DNA of 64,000 nt from contig JBBDWU010000038.1 in the NCBI GenBank assembly GCA_040902725.1, forward strand, positions 236,843 to 300,842, given 5' to 3'. The notes under the pieces were generated by a model. That model was not told the origin of the DNA, did not search any database, and saw only the letters and a list, made by a program, of their open reading frames with translations. Positions 9,137-17,815 of the stretch are shown in pieces. The stretch is from JACVRU01 sp040902725 (GTDB taxonomy: Bacteria; Actinomycetota; Thermoleophilia; Gaiellales; Gaiellaceae). The first letter of the stretch is position 1, and each line of letters starts with the position of its first letter. A program made the translations under genes and the position numbers.

Positions 9137-10444
9137 ATGAAGCACCGCTTGCACTTGCTCGCCCTGCTCCTCGCCTTCCTGCTGGCCGGCATCGGCGCCG
9201 GCTGCGGCGGCGACGACGAGGGAGACGGCGTGGCGACGGCAGAGCCGCCGGCCGCCGCCGTCACGGGTTCGATCTCGATCATGGCGATCTGGGGCGGCGA
9301 GGAGCAAGCCTCGTTCCAGGCCATCATCGACGGCTTCACAGCCGCGAATCCCGGCGTCACCGTCAACTACACGTCCGGCGGCGACGAGCTCGTCACCGTC
9401 CTCTCGACGGCGGTCGAGGGCGGCAATCCGCCCGACCTCGCCGCGATCGCGCAGCCCGGCCTGATGGCCGACTTCGTCGATCAGGGAGCGATCCAGCCGA
9501 TCGAGTTCGCCAAGGACGCGATCGTCGAGAACTTCGGCGAGTCCGTGGCCCAGGTCGGCCAGGTCGACGGCACGCAGTACGGCCTCCTTTTCAAGGCGGC
9601 CAACAAGTCGACCATCTGGTACAACGTCCAGGCGTTCGCGGACGCCGGTGTCGAGCCCCCGGCGGACTGGGACGCACTCCTCGAAGCCGCGCAGACGATC
9701 AAGGCGTCGGGTCTCCCCGCGTACTCGATCGGCGGCGCCGACGGGTGGACGCTCACCGACCTGTTCGAGAACATCTACATCCGGCAGGCCGGCCCGGACC
9801 TGTACGACCAGCTCGCGACCCACGAGATCCCGTGGACGCACGACTCGGTCAAGCAGGCCCTCACGACCATGGGCGAGATCCTCGGCGACACGGACAACAT
9901 CGCCGGTAACGCCCTCCAGACGGGCTTCACGGACTCGGTGTCGAACGTCTTCTCCGCGAACGCGAAGGCCGCGATGGTGATCGAGGGCGACTTCGTCCCC
10001 GGCGTCGTCGAGAGCCCGCTCGAGGCCCAGACGGGCTACAACGTCTTCACGTTCCCGTCGATCGACGGGTCTCCGCCTTCGGTGGTGGGGGGCGGCGACA
10101 TCTTCGTGATGTTCAACGACAACCCGGCCGCTCAGGCCTTCCTGGAGTACCTGACGACGCCCGAGGCCTCGCAGATCTGGGCCGAGCGGGGCGGGTTCTC
10201 CTCGCCGAACAAGAGCCTCGATCCGAGCGTCTATCCCGACGAGATCCTCCAGGCGACCGCGGGTGCGATCGGCGAGGCCGAGGTGTTCCGGTTCGACCTG
10301 TCCGACCTCCAGCCGTCCGCATTCGGCGGCACCGTCGGCCAGGGCCTGTTCAAGCTGTTCCAGGACTTCCTCGCGAACCCGGAGGACGTCGACGGAATCG
10401 CACAGCAGATGGAGGACGCGGCGGCAGAGGCGTTCGGTAACTAG
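9137..10444 (+). CDS. Sugar ABC solute-binding lipoprotein
   Basis: A 435-residue family-1 extracellular solute-binding protein. Lys/Arg-rich start, hydrophobic core and lipobox ending at the Cys of GAGCGGDD, then a Gly-rich linker and an AglE/MalE-like fold with ISIMAIWGGEEQ, YGLLFKAANKSTIWYN and AWIWAERGGF-like segments near the C terminus (QIWAERGGFSSPNKSL). It captures an oligosaccharide, by analogy an alpha-glucoside, outside the membrane. It starts 11 bp after the ATPase stop with AAAGGAG as ribosome binding site. Confidence 0.92.
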   Translation: MKHRLHLLALLLAFLLAGIGAGCGGDDEGDGVATAEPPAAAVTGSISIMAIWGGEEQASFQAIIDGFTAANPGVTVNYTSGGDELVTVLSTAVEGGNPPDLAAIAQPGLMADFVDQGAIQPIEFAKDAIVENFGESVAQVGQVDGTQYGLLFKAANKSTIWYNVQAFADAGVEPPADWDALLEAAQTIKASGLPAYSIGGADGWTLTDLFENIYIRQAGPDLYDQLATHEIPWTHDSVKQALTTMGEILGDTDNIAGNALQTGFTDSVSNVFSANAKAAMVIEGDFVPGVVESPLEAQTGYNVFTFPSIDGSPPSVVGGGDIFVMFNDNPAAQAFLEYLTTPEASQIWAERGGFSSPNKSLDPSVYPDEILQATAGAIGEAEVFRFDLSDLQPSAFGGTVGQGLFKLFQDFLANPEDVDGIAQQMEDAAAEAFGN

Positions 10445-11776
10445 TTGAGCGTCGCAGGGGCCCCACCGGTCCTCCCCGCCCCTGACGCGGGAGAGCCCGG
10501 CCGCTGGCGCAGGTACGCGCTGGCGGCCGGGTTCCTCGCCCCCGCAGTCTTCTTCCTCGGCATCTGGATCGTCTACCCCACCGGGTGGACGATCTGGCGC
10601 AGCTTCTTCGACCGCGCCGGCGACAGCTTCGTCGGGATCGACAACTACGTCGACCTCTTCCAGCGCGACATCCTCATCACGGCGATCAAGAACAACGCGA
10701 TCTGGATCGCCGTCGTCCCCGCCCTCGTCACCATGTTCGGGTTGATCTTCGCCGTGCTCGTGGAGCGGGTCAGCTGGTCGGTCGCCTTCAAGACGGCCGT
10801 GTTCATGCCGATGGCGATCTCGGCGTTCGCCGCGGGCGTCACCTGGCGCGTCGTCTACATCCAGGAGCCTGACCGCGGCGCGCTCAACGCGGGCATCGCA
10901 GCCGTCAAGGACGCCTTCTCGCCGCCCGGCGTGCTCTCCGACGCGGCGCCGTCGACGGAGACCCTGCAGGGCACTCCGGCGGGCGGGCTCGAGCTGACGG
11001 AGACGATTCAGCCGGGCGAGACGGCCCAGCTCGGCCTCACGGGGATCAGCGCCTCCGAGATCCCCGCGGACGCCCAGCAGGCGGTGACTCCGGAGGCGCT
11101 GGCAGGCGGGATCAACGGGGTCGTCTGGAGAGACTTCAAGCCGGGCGGCGGGGTGCCGGGCGAGGTCGAGGCGGACGAGGTCGGCCTGCCCGGCGTCACC
11201 GTCGAGCTGCGCTCGGCAACGGGCGACCAGGTCGACGAGACGTCGACCGACTCGACGGGGGCGTTCGCCTTCGAGCAGGTCGAGCCCGGCGACTACCGCG
11301 TCGCGATCGGCGCCAAGACGTTCGCCAAGCCGTTCGGGGGCGTCGCCTGGCTCGGCGAGAAGCTGATCACGCCGGCGATCATCATCGCCTACCTGTGGAT
11401 CTGGGCCGGCTTCGCGATGGTCGTGATCGCCGCCGGGCTCGCGGCGATCCCGCGCGACGTGCTCGAGGCCGCCCGCACCGACGGCGCCAACGAGCTCCAG
11501 GTGTTCCGCCGCGTAACCGTGCCGCTGCTGGCGCCGGTGCTGACGGTCGTCTTCGTGACCATGCTGATCAACGTCCTCAAGGTCTTCGACATCGTGATCG
11601 CCGTCGCGCCGGGGGCGGTGCAGGACGACGCGAACGTGCTGGCGCTGGCGATGTGGCGGACCGCCTTCGGCGGCGTCAACGACTTCGGGGTCGGCTCGGC
11701 GATCGCGGTCTTCATCTTCCTGCTCGTGATCCCCGTCCTGGCCGTCAACATCCGCCGCTTCCGGAGGGAGGTCTGA
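10445..11776 (+). CDS. Sugar ABC permease with SdrD_B-like extracellular insert
   Basis: A 443-residue CUT1 permease of the AglF type. The usual family length is about 300; the excess is a soluble insert after helix 3 (about residues 150-300). The insert's second half (about 223-288) reads as an SdrD_B/Cna-B-like beta sandwich: GVVWRDFKPGGG, VGLPGVTVELRS, STGAFAFEQVEPGDYRVAIG. Membrane helices resume at WLGEKLITPAIIIAYLW and the EAA loop is EAARTDGANELQVFRRVTVP. The start is the TTG directly after the preceding stop TAG. The insert should lie on the outer face, where it could contact the binding protein or cell wall (inference). Confidence 0.88.
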   Translation: MSVAGAPPVLPAPDAGEPGRWRRYALAAGFLAPAVFFLGIWIVYPTGWTIWRSFFDRAGDSFVGIDNYVDLFQRDILITAIKNNAIWIAVVPALVTMFGLIFAVLVERVSWSVAFKTAVFMPMAISAFAAGVTWRVVYIQEPDRGALNAGIAAVKDAFSPPGVLSDAAPSTETLQGTPAGGLELTETIQPGETAQLGLTGISASEIPADAQQAVTPEALAGGINGVVWRDFKPGGGVPGEVEADEVGLPGVTVELRSATGDQVDETSTDSTGAFAFEQVEPGDYRVAIGAKTFAKPFGGVAWLGEKLITPAIIIAYLWIWAGFAMVVIAAGLAAIPRDVLEAARTDGANELQVFRRVTVPLLAPVLTVVFVTMLINVLKVFDIVIAVAPGAVQDDANVLALAMWRTAFGGVNDFGVGSAIAVFIFLLVIPVLAVNIRRFRREV

Positions 11777-12660
11777 TGGCCACGGCCGTCGCCGCCGAAG
11801 TCCCCGTGATCGAGGAGAGCCGCGCCGCGCGGATCCTGCGCCTCGTCGGGAAGACGCCCGTCCACATGTTCCTGATCTTCGTCGGCCTGCTCTGGCTGGT
11901 GCCCACGCTCGGGGTCTTCCTGACCTCGATCCTCTCCCCGGCGGCCTTCATCGAGGAAGGCTGGTGGCAGATCTTCTCCAAGCCGAGCCTGGCCACCTTC
12001 GAGAACTACCGCGCGATCTTCGAGAACGACGCCATCACGTCGTCCCTGCTCACGACGGCGCTGATCGCCGTCTTCGGGACCCTGCTGCCGATCCTCGTCG
12101 GCGCCCTGGCCGGCTACGCGTTCGCCTGGCTCGAGTTTCCGGGCCGCGACTGGTACTTCATCGGCGTGATCGCCCTGCTCGTCGTCCCGCTGCAGATGGC
12201 GCTGATCCCGATGTTCAAGCTCTACAACAGCTTCGGCATCTTCGACACGGTGATCTCGCTCGTCCTCTTCCACACCGCGTTCGGGCTGCCGTTCGCCATC
12301 TTCCTGCTCCGCAACTTCTTCATCGGGATCCCCAAGGACCTGATGGAGGCGGCGCGGATCGACGGCGCCGGCGAGATCCGCATCTTCGTGCGCCTGATCC
12401 TGCCGCTCGGGCTGCCCGCGATCGCGTCGCTCGCGATCTTCCAGTTCCTGTGGACGTGGAACGACCTGCTGGTCGCGCTGACCTTCGCGCGCGAGACGCA
12501 GCCGATCACGGTCGCGATCTTCCGGCAGCTGCGCCAGTTCGGCGCCAACATCGAGATCATCGCCCCGGCCACGTTCGTCTCGCTGATGATCCCGCTGGCC
12601 GTCTTCTTCGCCTTCCAGCGCTACTTCGTCCAGGGTCTCCTCGCAGGCTCCGTCAAGTGA
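11776..12660 (+). CDS. Sugar ABC permease (AglG/MalG type)
   Basis: A 294-residue CUT1 permease with six predicted helices and the EAA motif EAARIDGAGEIRIFVRLILP. It is the normal-length partner of the preceding insert-bearing permease. Start ATG overlaps the previous stop (TGATG) and GGAGGGAGG lies just upstream, so it is well translated and coupled. Confidence 0.92.
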   Translation: MATAVAAEVPVIEESRAARILRLVGKTPVHMFLIFVGLLWLVPTLGVFLTSILSPAAFIEEGWWQIFSKPSLATFENYRAIFENDAITSSLLTTALIAVFGTLLPILVGALAGYAFAWLEFPGRDWYFIGVIALLVVPLQMALIPMFKLYNSFGIFDTVISLVLFHTAFGLPFAIFLLRNFFIGIPKDLMEAARIDGAGEIRIFVRLILPLGLPAIASLAIFQFLWTWNDLLVALTFARETQPITVAIFRQLRQFGANIEIIAPATFVSLMIPLAVFFAFQRYFVQGLLAGSVK

Positions 12661-13919
12661 GCCGCGGGGGCGCGCTGCTCCCGGTCCTCTTCACCGCGTT
12701 GCTCGCGGTGATGGCCGGCCACGAGGCCGAGCACGTGGCCCAGGTGCTCCAGAAGGACGCGCTCGACGCGAGCTGCCCGACCGACTGCCGCGGCGCCCTC
12801 GGCTTCGTCTTCGACCTCGAGTGGGTGCACTTCGCCTACAACATCTCGATCGAGCTCGTCCTGATCGCGCTCGTCGTCGGCTTCCGGCTCTGGCGCAACC
12901 CGCTGCTCCTCGCGGCCACCGCGATCCAGGCCTACCACGCGGTCGAGCACATCTACAAGCTCGAGCAGTGGTTCGCGAACGGCCACCACTCGCCGACGCC
13001 GGGCATCCTCGGCATGCACTTCAGCCTCGTCGAGCTCCATTTCGTCCTCAACACGGTGGTCTTCCTGCTCGTGCTCGGCGGCTACTTCACCGCCGGGATG
13101 CACCGGCGGCTCTGGGAGGTGAAGACGCCGCGGCTCATGTTCGCCGCCGCCGCCCTCGTCGCGCTCGCGGCCGTCGGATCGGCCGGAGCGTGGACGCAGC
13201 GGCCGCCGACGATCCGGCTCGCCGCCGGCGTCCATCAGGGGCCGATCGTTCTCGACCAGCCGTCGCGGCTGATCGGCGAGCCGGGAGCGGTCGTGCGCGG
13301 CGGCATCATCGTCCGCTCCGACTACGTAGTGGTGCGCGACGTGACCGTGCGCGGCGCCGTGAACGGCATCGTGGTCGAGAACTCGACCAACGTCGTGCTG
13401 GACGGGGTCACGATCGACGGCGCCGAGCTCGACGGCATCAACGTGCGCCGCTCGTCGGTCGTCATTCGCGACTGCCGCATCGGCAACTTCACCGGGCCCT
13501 GGTCGATGGGCATCGACATCTCCTTCGCCTTCGACCTGCCGGGGAGCCTGGTGGAAGGCTGCCGCATCACCGACGCGCGCGAGGGCATCGTCACCCACTT
13601 CGCCAGGGTGATCCTCCGCGACAACCACGTCTCCGGCAGCACGCTGCGCGCGATCACGGTCACCGAGATGTCGATGGGGAAGGTCTCCGGCAACCGCGTC
13701 GACTCTGCCCGCGGCGTGGGCATCTACTGCGGCGACTATTCGCAGTGCACGATCACCGGCAACCGGGTGATGGGGACGCATGCCGACGCAGGCTCGGACG
13801 ACGCGACCCGCGCCGGCTACGCGATCCAGTCCCACTTCGGCTCGCACGCAGTGGTCAAGCGGAACGTCGTCGACGCGCCGATCGTGGCCTTCCACGACTC
13901 GACCCTCGACCGGGGGTGA
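12657..13919 (+). CDS. Membrane domain fused to right-handed beta-helix
   Basis: A 420-residue protein with two parts. Residues 1 to about 180 hold four or five hydrophobic segments with histidine pairs (GHEAEHVAQVLQK, HAVEHIYKLEQW, LVELHFVLNT) and two cysteines (SCPTDC). Residues about 190-420 are short beta-strand repeats with alternating V/I/N and turns (VVVRDVTVRG, GIVVENSTNVVLDGVTI, CRITDAREGIVTH), the pattern of NosD/pectate-lyase-type parallel beta-helices that usually bind or process polysaccharides. The GTG start overlaps the permease stop (GTGA), so it is part of the sugar importer operon. The helix is probably outside the membrane and may handle the carbohydrate before uptake (inference). 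Confidence 0.75.
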   Translation: MSRGGALLPVLFTALLAVMAGHEAEHVAQVLQKDALDASCPTDCRGALGFVFDLEWVHFAYNISIELVLIALVVGFRLWRNPLLLAATAIQAYHAVEHIYKLEQWFANGHHSPTPGILGMHFSLVELHFVLNTVVFLLVLGGYFTAGMHRRLWEVKTPRLMFAAAALVALAAVGSAGAWTQRPPTIRLAAGVHQGPIVLDQPSRLIGEPGAVVRGGIIVRSDYVVVRDVTVRGAVNGIVVENSTNVVLDGVTIDGAELDGINVRRSSVVIRDCRIGNFTGPWSMGIDISFAFDLPGSLVEGCRITDAREGIVTHFARVILRDNHVSGSTLRAITVTEMSMGKVSGNRVDSARGVGIYCGDYSQCTITGNRVMGTHADAGSDDATRAGYAIQSHFGSHAVVKRNVVDAPIVAFHDSTLDRG

Positions 13920-14350
13920 AGTCGAGGCTCGTCGGGATCAACCACGTCGCCCTGGAGGTCGGCGACATCGACGAGGCGCTCGAGTTCTACGGCAAGGCGT
14001 TCGAGCTGGAGCTGAGAGGGCGGGGCGGAAACATGGCGTTCGTCGACATGGGCGACCAGTTCGTCGCGCTCGGGCGGGGCCGCACGCAGCCTCCCGACCG
14101 GGGCCGGCACGTCGGCATCGTCGTCGACGACCGCGACCGCGCCGTCGAGCTGCTCGTGGCGGCCGGCGCGGAGCGCCTCGGCCACCACGACGTGCTCGAC
14201 CCGTGGGGCAACCACCTCCAGATCGTCGACTACCGCGAGATCCAGTTCACGAAGGCGCCCTGGGTCCTGCGGAGGATGGGGCTGGACGGGCTCGAGAAGA
14301 CGGAGAGCGCGCTCGAGGAGCTCAAGGGAGAAGGGACTAGGCCCGATTAG
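13916..14350 (+). CDS. VOC (glyoxalase-like) family protein
   Basis: A 144-residue vicinal-oxygen-chelate protein: INHVALEVGDIDEALEFYGKAF at the N terminus with the first metal-ligand His, GRHVGIVVDD in the middle and DPWGNHLQIVDYR near the end. The usual Glu ligand position is taken by Gln in HLQIVDY, so metal-dependent catalysis is uncertain. GTG start overlapping the beta-helix gene stop (GTGA), hence last gene of the sugar operon. Confidence 0.82.
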   Translation: MKSRLVGINHVALEVGDIDEALEFYGKAFELELRGRGGNMAFVDMGDQFVALGRGRTQPPDRGRHVGIVVDDRDRAVELLVAAGAERLGHHDVLDPWGNHLQIVDYREIQFTKAPWVLRRMGLDGLEKTESALEELKGEGTRPD

Positions 14351-14353
14351 CTA

Positions 14354-14378
14354 AGATCGTTAACATGGTTAACGATCT
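14354..14378 (+). promoter_or_regulatory. Operator centred on the marR start codon
   Basis: Perfect inverted repeat with 11-bp arms AGATCGTTAAC and GTTAACGATCT separated by exactly the ATG at 14365-14367. The -10 box TAAGAT (14352-14357) overlaps the left arm, so a MarR dimer bound here would cover the -10 box, the transcription start and the start codon at once. Confidence 0.85.
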
Positions 14379-14775
14379 GGCAGAGGAGCTGCGCCCGGTC
14401 GTGATGAAGCTCTCCCGCGAGCTGCGGCGCGAGTCGAGCTCGCTCGGCGTCACCGGGGGCCAGGTCTCCCTCCTCTTCGCGGTCAGCCGCGCGCCCGGGA
14501 TCGGCGTCCGCGACCTCGCCGCGCAGGAGCGCATGTCGGCGGCGGCGATGTCCGGCCACATCCGGCGGCTGGACAAGCTGGGGCTCGTCCGTCGGGAGGG
14601 TAACCCGGGCGACGGGCGCCGCCACGGCCTGCACGTCACGCCGGCGGGCCGACGCATCCTCCGGCTCGTCAAGTCGCGCCGGACGGCCTGGCTCACCACT
14701 CGGCTGGAGGCGCTCTCCGAGACCGAGCGAAAGGCGATCGACCGGGCGCTGGCGCCACTCGGCCGCCTGCTGTGA
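14365..14775 (+). CDS. MarR-family repressor
   Basis: A 136-residue winged-helix regulator. The recognition region is GVRDLAAQERMSAAAMSGHIRRLDKLGLV and the wing GNPGDGRRHGLHVTPAG. It should repress itself and the coupled MFS exporter, and be released by a small ligand. The start is fixed by the palindrome centred on the ATG and the -10 TAAGAT 7 nt before it; there is no Shine-Dalgarno sequence, so the mRNA is expected to begin at or next to the AUG. Confidence 0.93.
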   Translation: MVNDLAEELRPVVMKLSRELRRESSSLGVTGGQVSLLFAVSRAPGIGVRDLAAQERMSAAAMSGHIRRLDKLGLVRREGNPGDGRRHGLHVTPAGRRILRLVKSRRTAWLTTRLEALSETERKAIDRALAPLGRLL

Positions 14776-16034
14776 ACCGAACGTTCGCATCGCTGCGGAA
14801 GCACCGGAACTACCGGCTCTTCTTCATGGGCCAGCTCGTCTCCCTGAGCGGCACCTGGATGCAGACCGTTGCCCTCGCGTGGTTCGTGGTCGAGCTGACG
14901 AGCTCCCCGATCGCCGTCGGCATCCTCGCCTTCTGCCGCTTCGTGCCCTTCACGATCTTCGGGCTCGTGGCCGGCGTCTACGCCGACCGGTTCGACAACC
15001 GGCGCCTCGTGATGTCGACCCAGGTCTCGGCGATGGCAGTCTCGGTCGCGCTGGCCGTGCTCGCCCTGAGCGGAGGAGCGGAGCTCTGGCTCGTGTACCT
15101 GCTCGCGGCGCTCGGCGGCACGGCGACCGTCTTCGACGCGCCCGGCCGGCACGCGCTCACGTTCCAGATGGTCGGCCGCGACGAGCTGCCGAACGCGGTC
15201 GCCCTCAACGCGACGCTCTTCAACGCCTCGCGCATCGTCGGGCCGGCGATCGCGGGTGTGATCATCGCGACGGGCGGCACCGGCGTCTGCTTCGTCGTCA
15301 ACTCCGTCAGCTTCCTCGCGGTCCTCACCGCGCTCGTGCTGATGCGGCCGGACGAGCTCTACCCGCTCGACCGGGGCGATTCGCGGCCGACCGTGCTGCG
15401 CGGGGTGCGCGACGGCCTCGTCTACGCGTGGAGGACGCCCGAGGTGCGGCTGATCCTCGCGATCACGACGGTGCTGAGCACGCTCGGCTTCAACCTCAAC
15501 GTGCTCGTCCCGGTGCTGGCAGAGGAGACGCTCGACGCGGGGCCCGAGGTGTTCGGCGCGCTCACGGCCTCGTTCGGAGCGGGGGCGCTCGCGGGCGCGC
15601 TGCTCACGGCGACGCTCAGCCGGGCGAGCTTCAAGCTCGTGCTCGCCGGCTCAGGCGGCTTCGGCCTCGCCACGCTCGCGCTCGCGCCGCAGGCCGAGGT
15701 CGTGGTCGCGGCAATGCTGCTGTTCGCAGCCGGCGTCTTCTTCATCCTCTGGAATTCGAACAGCCAGACGATCCTCCAGCTGACGGCGCCGGATCACCTC
15801 CGCGGCCGCGTCCTCTCGCTCTTCCTCTTCGCCTTCGCCGGCCTGGCCCCGCTCGGCGCGCTCGTCGCCGGGTGGCTCGCCCACGTCGGCGGCACGCAGC
15901 TCGCGTTCGCCGTCGCCGGCGGCGCGGGAATCGCCATGGCGGCGCTCGGCTGGGCGAAGAACCCGTTCCGCGAGCTCCCGGCGGTCGCGCCCTCGGCCCG
16001 CCTCGAGCCGGACTTCGTTCAGCGGCCCGAGTAG
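14772..16034 (+). CDS. MFS exporter (EntS/DUF894 type)
   Basis: A 420-residue major facilitator with twelve predicted helices. N-terminal LRKHRNYRLFFMGQLVSLSGTWMQ and loop 2-3 GVYADRFDNRR mark the multidrug/enterobactin exporter group. GTG start overlaps the marR stop (GTGA), so expression follows MarR. Probable efflux of a toxic compound that acts as MarR inducer. The last 16 bp overlap the convergent PASTA gene. Confidence 0.92.
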   Translation: MNRTFASLRKHRNYRLFFMGQLVSLSGTWMQTVALAWFVVELTSSPIAVGILAFCRFVPFTIFGLVAGVYADRFDNRRLVMSTQVSAMAVSVALAVLALSGGAELWLVYLLAALGGTATVFDAPGRHALTFQMVGRDELPNAVALNATLFNASRIVGPAIAGVIIATGGTGVCFVVNSVSFLAVLTALVLMRPDELYPLDRGDSRPTVLRGVRDGLVYAWRTPEVRLILAITTVLSTLGFNLNVLVPVLAEETLDAGPEVFGALTASFGAGALAGALLTATLSRASFKLVLAGSGGFGLATLALAPQAEVVVAAMLLFAAGVFFILWNSNSQTILQLTAPDHLRGRVLSLFLFAFAGLAPLGALVAGWLAHVGGTQLAFAVAGGAGIAMAALGWAKNPFRELPAVAPSARLEPDFVQRPE

Positions 16035-16873
16035 AGCGTGATCTGCGCCAGCACCGGGAGGCGGGTACCGGGTGCCCGCCGCTGGTCGAGCACCTCGCCT
16101 TCCTCCTCCGGGCTCGGCGCCTGGCGGAAGATCGTCCGGCAAGTGAGTCCCGCCTGGAGGCAGAGCTCGTGCGCGTCGCGGAGCTCCGGCCCCGTCAAGT
16201 CGGGGACCTCGCGCTGCGCCCGAGCGCCCTCCCCCAGCGAGACGTTGAGCCGTACCACCGATCCCTCCTCGACCTCGGTCCCCGGAGACGGATTCTGCGC
16301 GACGACCGTCCCGCGCGGCTCGGCCGAGGGCACGGGGTACGTGTCCCCGATCAGGCCGGCGTCAAAGGCCTGCTCGGACGCCTCCCGGTAGTTCAGGCCG
16401 ACGACATCCGGCATCGCCGTCGTCGCCGGGGGCGGCGCGGTCACGGTCTCCGTTTCCGTCTTTGCCTCGGTCTCGGTCTCGGTCTCGGTGACCGTTTCGG
16501 TCTCCGTCTCCTCCGGGCCGGTGGAGACGGAGATTGCGACCGTCTTGCCGAGGGCGAGCCGCGAGCCGGCGGCCGGATCCTGTCCGAAGACGACGCCTTC
16601 ACGCCGCTCGGACGGCGACCGGACGACCTCCACCTCGAACCCCACGCGCTCGAGTATCGCCCGCGCCCCCGCCTCCCGCTGTCCGACGACCTGCGGCACG
16701 GCGACGCGGTCCTGCCCGTCAGCAGCGTCCCGGTCGCGGAGGATGAAGTAGGCCAGGATCCCGCCCACGATCAGCAGGAGCACGACGAGGAACGCCCAGC
16801 CCGGCTCGCGGTACCAGTGCGGAGGGGGCGGAGGGGGCGGAGGGGGCTGAGCCGGTTCCATGGCGGTCGGCAT
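16019..16873 (-). CDS. Single-pass PASTA-domain membrane protein
   Basis: A 284-residue protein: a proline run in the cytoplasmic N terminus, one transmembrane helix (WAFLVVLLLIVGGILAYFIL), PASTA 1 (VAVPQVVGQREAGAR to AISVSTGP), a Thr-Glu dipeptide linker (about residues 122-145), PASTA 2 (MPDVVGLNYREASEQ to VRLNVSLG) and PASTA 3 (EVPDLTGPELRDAHE to the end). PASTA units bind peptidoglycan stem peptides or muropeptides; here there is no kinase domain, so it may be a cell-wall sensor or structural protein. Start uncertain: ATG 16873 or ATG 16861; neither has a clear ribosome binding site. Confidence 0.85.
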   Translation of the reverse strand: MPTAMEPAQPPPPPPPPPHWYREPGWAFLVVLLLIVGGILAYFILRDRDAADGQDRVAVPQVVGQREAGARAILERVGFEVEVVRSPSERREGVVFGQDPAAGSRLALGKTVAISVSTGPEETETETVTETETETEAKTETETVTAPPPATTAMPDVVGLNYREASEQAFDAGLIGDTYPVPSAEPRGTVVAQNPSPGTEVEEGSVVRLNVSLGEGARAQREVPDLTGPELRDAHELCLQAGLTCRTIFRQAPSPEEEGEVLDQRRAPGTRLPVLAQITLYSGR

Positions 16874-16932
16874 ACCCGCGGAGGCGAAGAGCTATCCCGC
16901 GGTGAGCGTCATTTCGACAGTACCCTCGGCCG

Positions 16933-17805
16933 GTGAAGAGCTATCGCACGCCGGACGACCGCTTCGAGAGGCTACCCGGCTGGCCGTTCGCGCCGCGATA
17001 CCTCGAGCAGGACGGCCTGCGGATGCACTACGTCGACGAGGGTGCCGGCGACCCGGTCCTCCTCCTCCACGGTGAGCCCACCTGGGGCTACCTCTACCGG
17101 AAGCTGATCCCGCCGCTCGCGGGCATCGCGCGCGTCCTGGCCCCCGACTACTTCGGCTTCGGGCGCTCCGACAAGCCCGTCGAGCCGGCGTGGTACTCGT
17201 ACGACTCCCACTACCGCTCGATCGAGCGGTTCGCGCTCGAGCTCGACCTCTCGGGCCTGACCGTCGTCGTCCAGGATTGGGGTGGCCCGATCGGGCTCCG
17301 CTTCGCGGTGGAGCACCCGGAGCGGGTCGAGCGGCTGGTGATCCTCAACACCGGCATCGGCGCGGGCCGCGCGCCCTCCGAGGAGTGGCTGCGCTTCCGC
17401 GCGTTCGTCCGCCGCGTGGGCACCGAGCTGCGGGCGGGCGCCCTGGTGCGGATCTCGTGCGCGCGCGAGCTCGCCGACGACGTGGAGGCCGCCTATGACG
17501 CGCCGTTCCCGGCGCCCGAGTCGAAGACGGGAGTGCTGGCCTTCCCGGAGCTCGTCCCGACCGAGCTCGACCACCCTTCCGCGCCGGCCATGCTGGCCGT
17601 CCGCGAGGCGCTCACCCGCTGGGAGAAGCCGGCGCTCGTGCTCTTCTCCGACTCCGACCCGATCTTCTCGCCGCGCGCCGCGGAGCGCCTGGCCGAGCTG
17701 CTCCCCGGCGCGCTGCCCGCCGAGATCGTCGCGAACGCGGGGCACTTCATCCAGGAGGACGCCGGTGAAGAGGTCGCCGGGAGAGTCGTGACGTTCCTGG
17801 CGTAG
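16933..17805 (+). CDS. Haloalkane dehalogenase-like alpha/beta hydrolase
   Basis: A 290-residue alpha/beta hydrolase. The oxyanion/halide region HGEPTW (residues 46-51) and nucleophile motif VVQDWGG with Asp115 followed by Trp116 match subfamily I haloalkane dehalogenases (DhlA type); the acid lies in SDSDPIF and the base His in NAGHFIQEDAGE. It would hydrolyse carbon-halogen bonds to alcohols, or act on epoxides or esters. Substrate cannot be read from the sequence. The GTG start lies 6 nt after TACCCT (16921-16926) with no Shine-Dalgarno sequence. Confidence 0.85.
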   Translation: MKSYRTPDDRFERLPGWPFAPRYLEQDGLRMHYVDEGAGDPVLLLHGEPTWGYLYRKLIPPLAGIARVLAPDYFGFGRSDKPVEPAWYSYDSHYRSIERFALELDLSGLTVVVQDWGGPIGLRFAVEHPERVERLVILNTGIGAGRAPSEEWLRFRAFVRRVGTELRAGALVRISCARELADDVEAAYDAPFPAPESKTGVLAFPELVPTELDHPSAPAMLAVREALTRWEKPALVLFSDSDPIFSPRAAERLAELLPGALPAEIVANAGHFIQEDAGEEVAGRVVTFLA

Positions 17806-17815
17806 AGTCGCCGGT

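Noticed and set aside
16440..16520. Thr-Glu dipeptide repeat as a microsatellite or CRISPR
   Set aside because: It is in frame in the PASTA protein linker and has no spacer structure.
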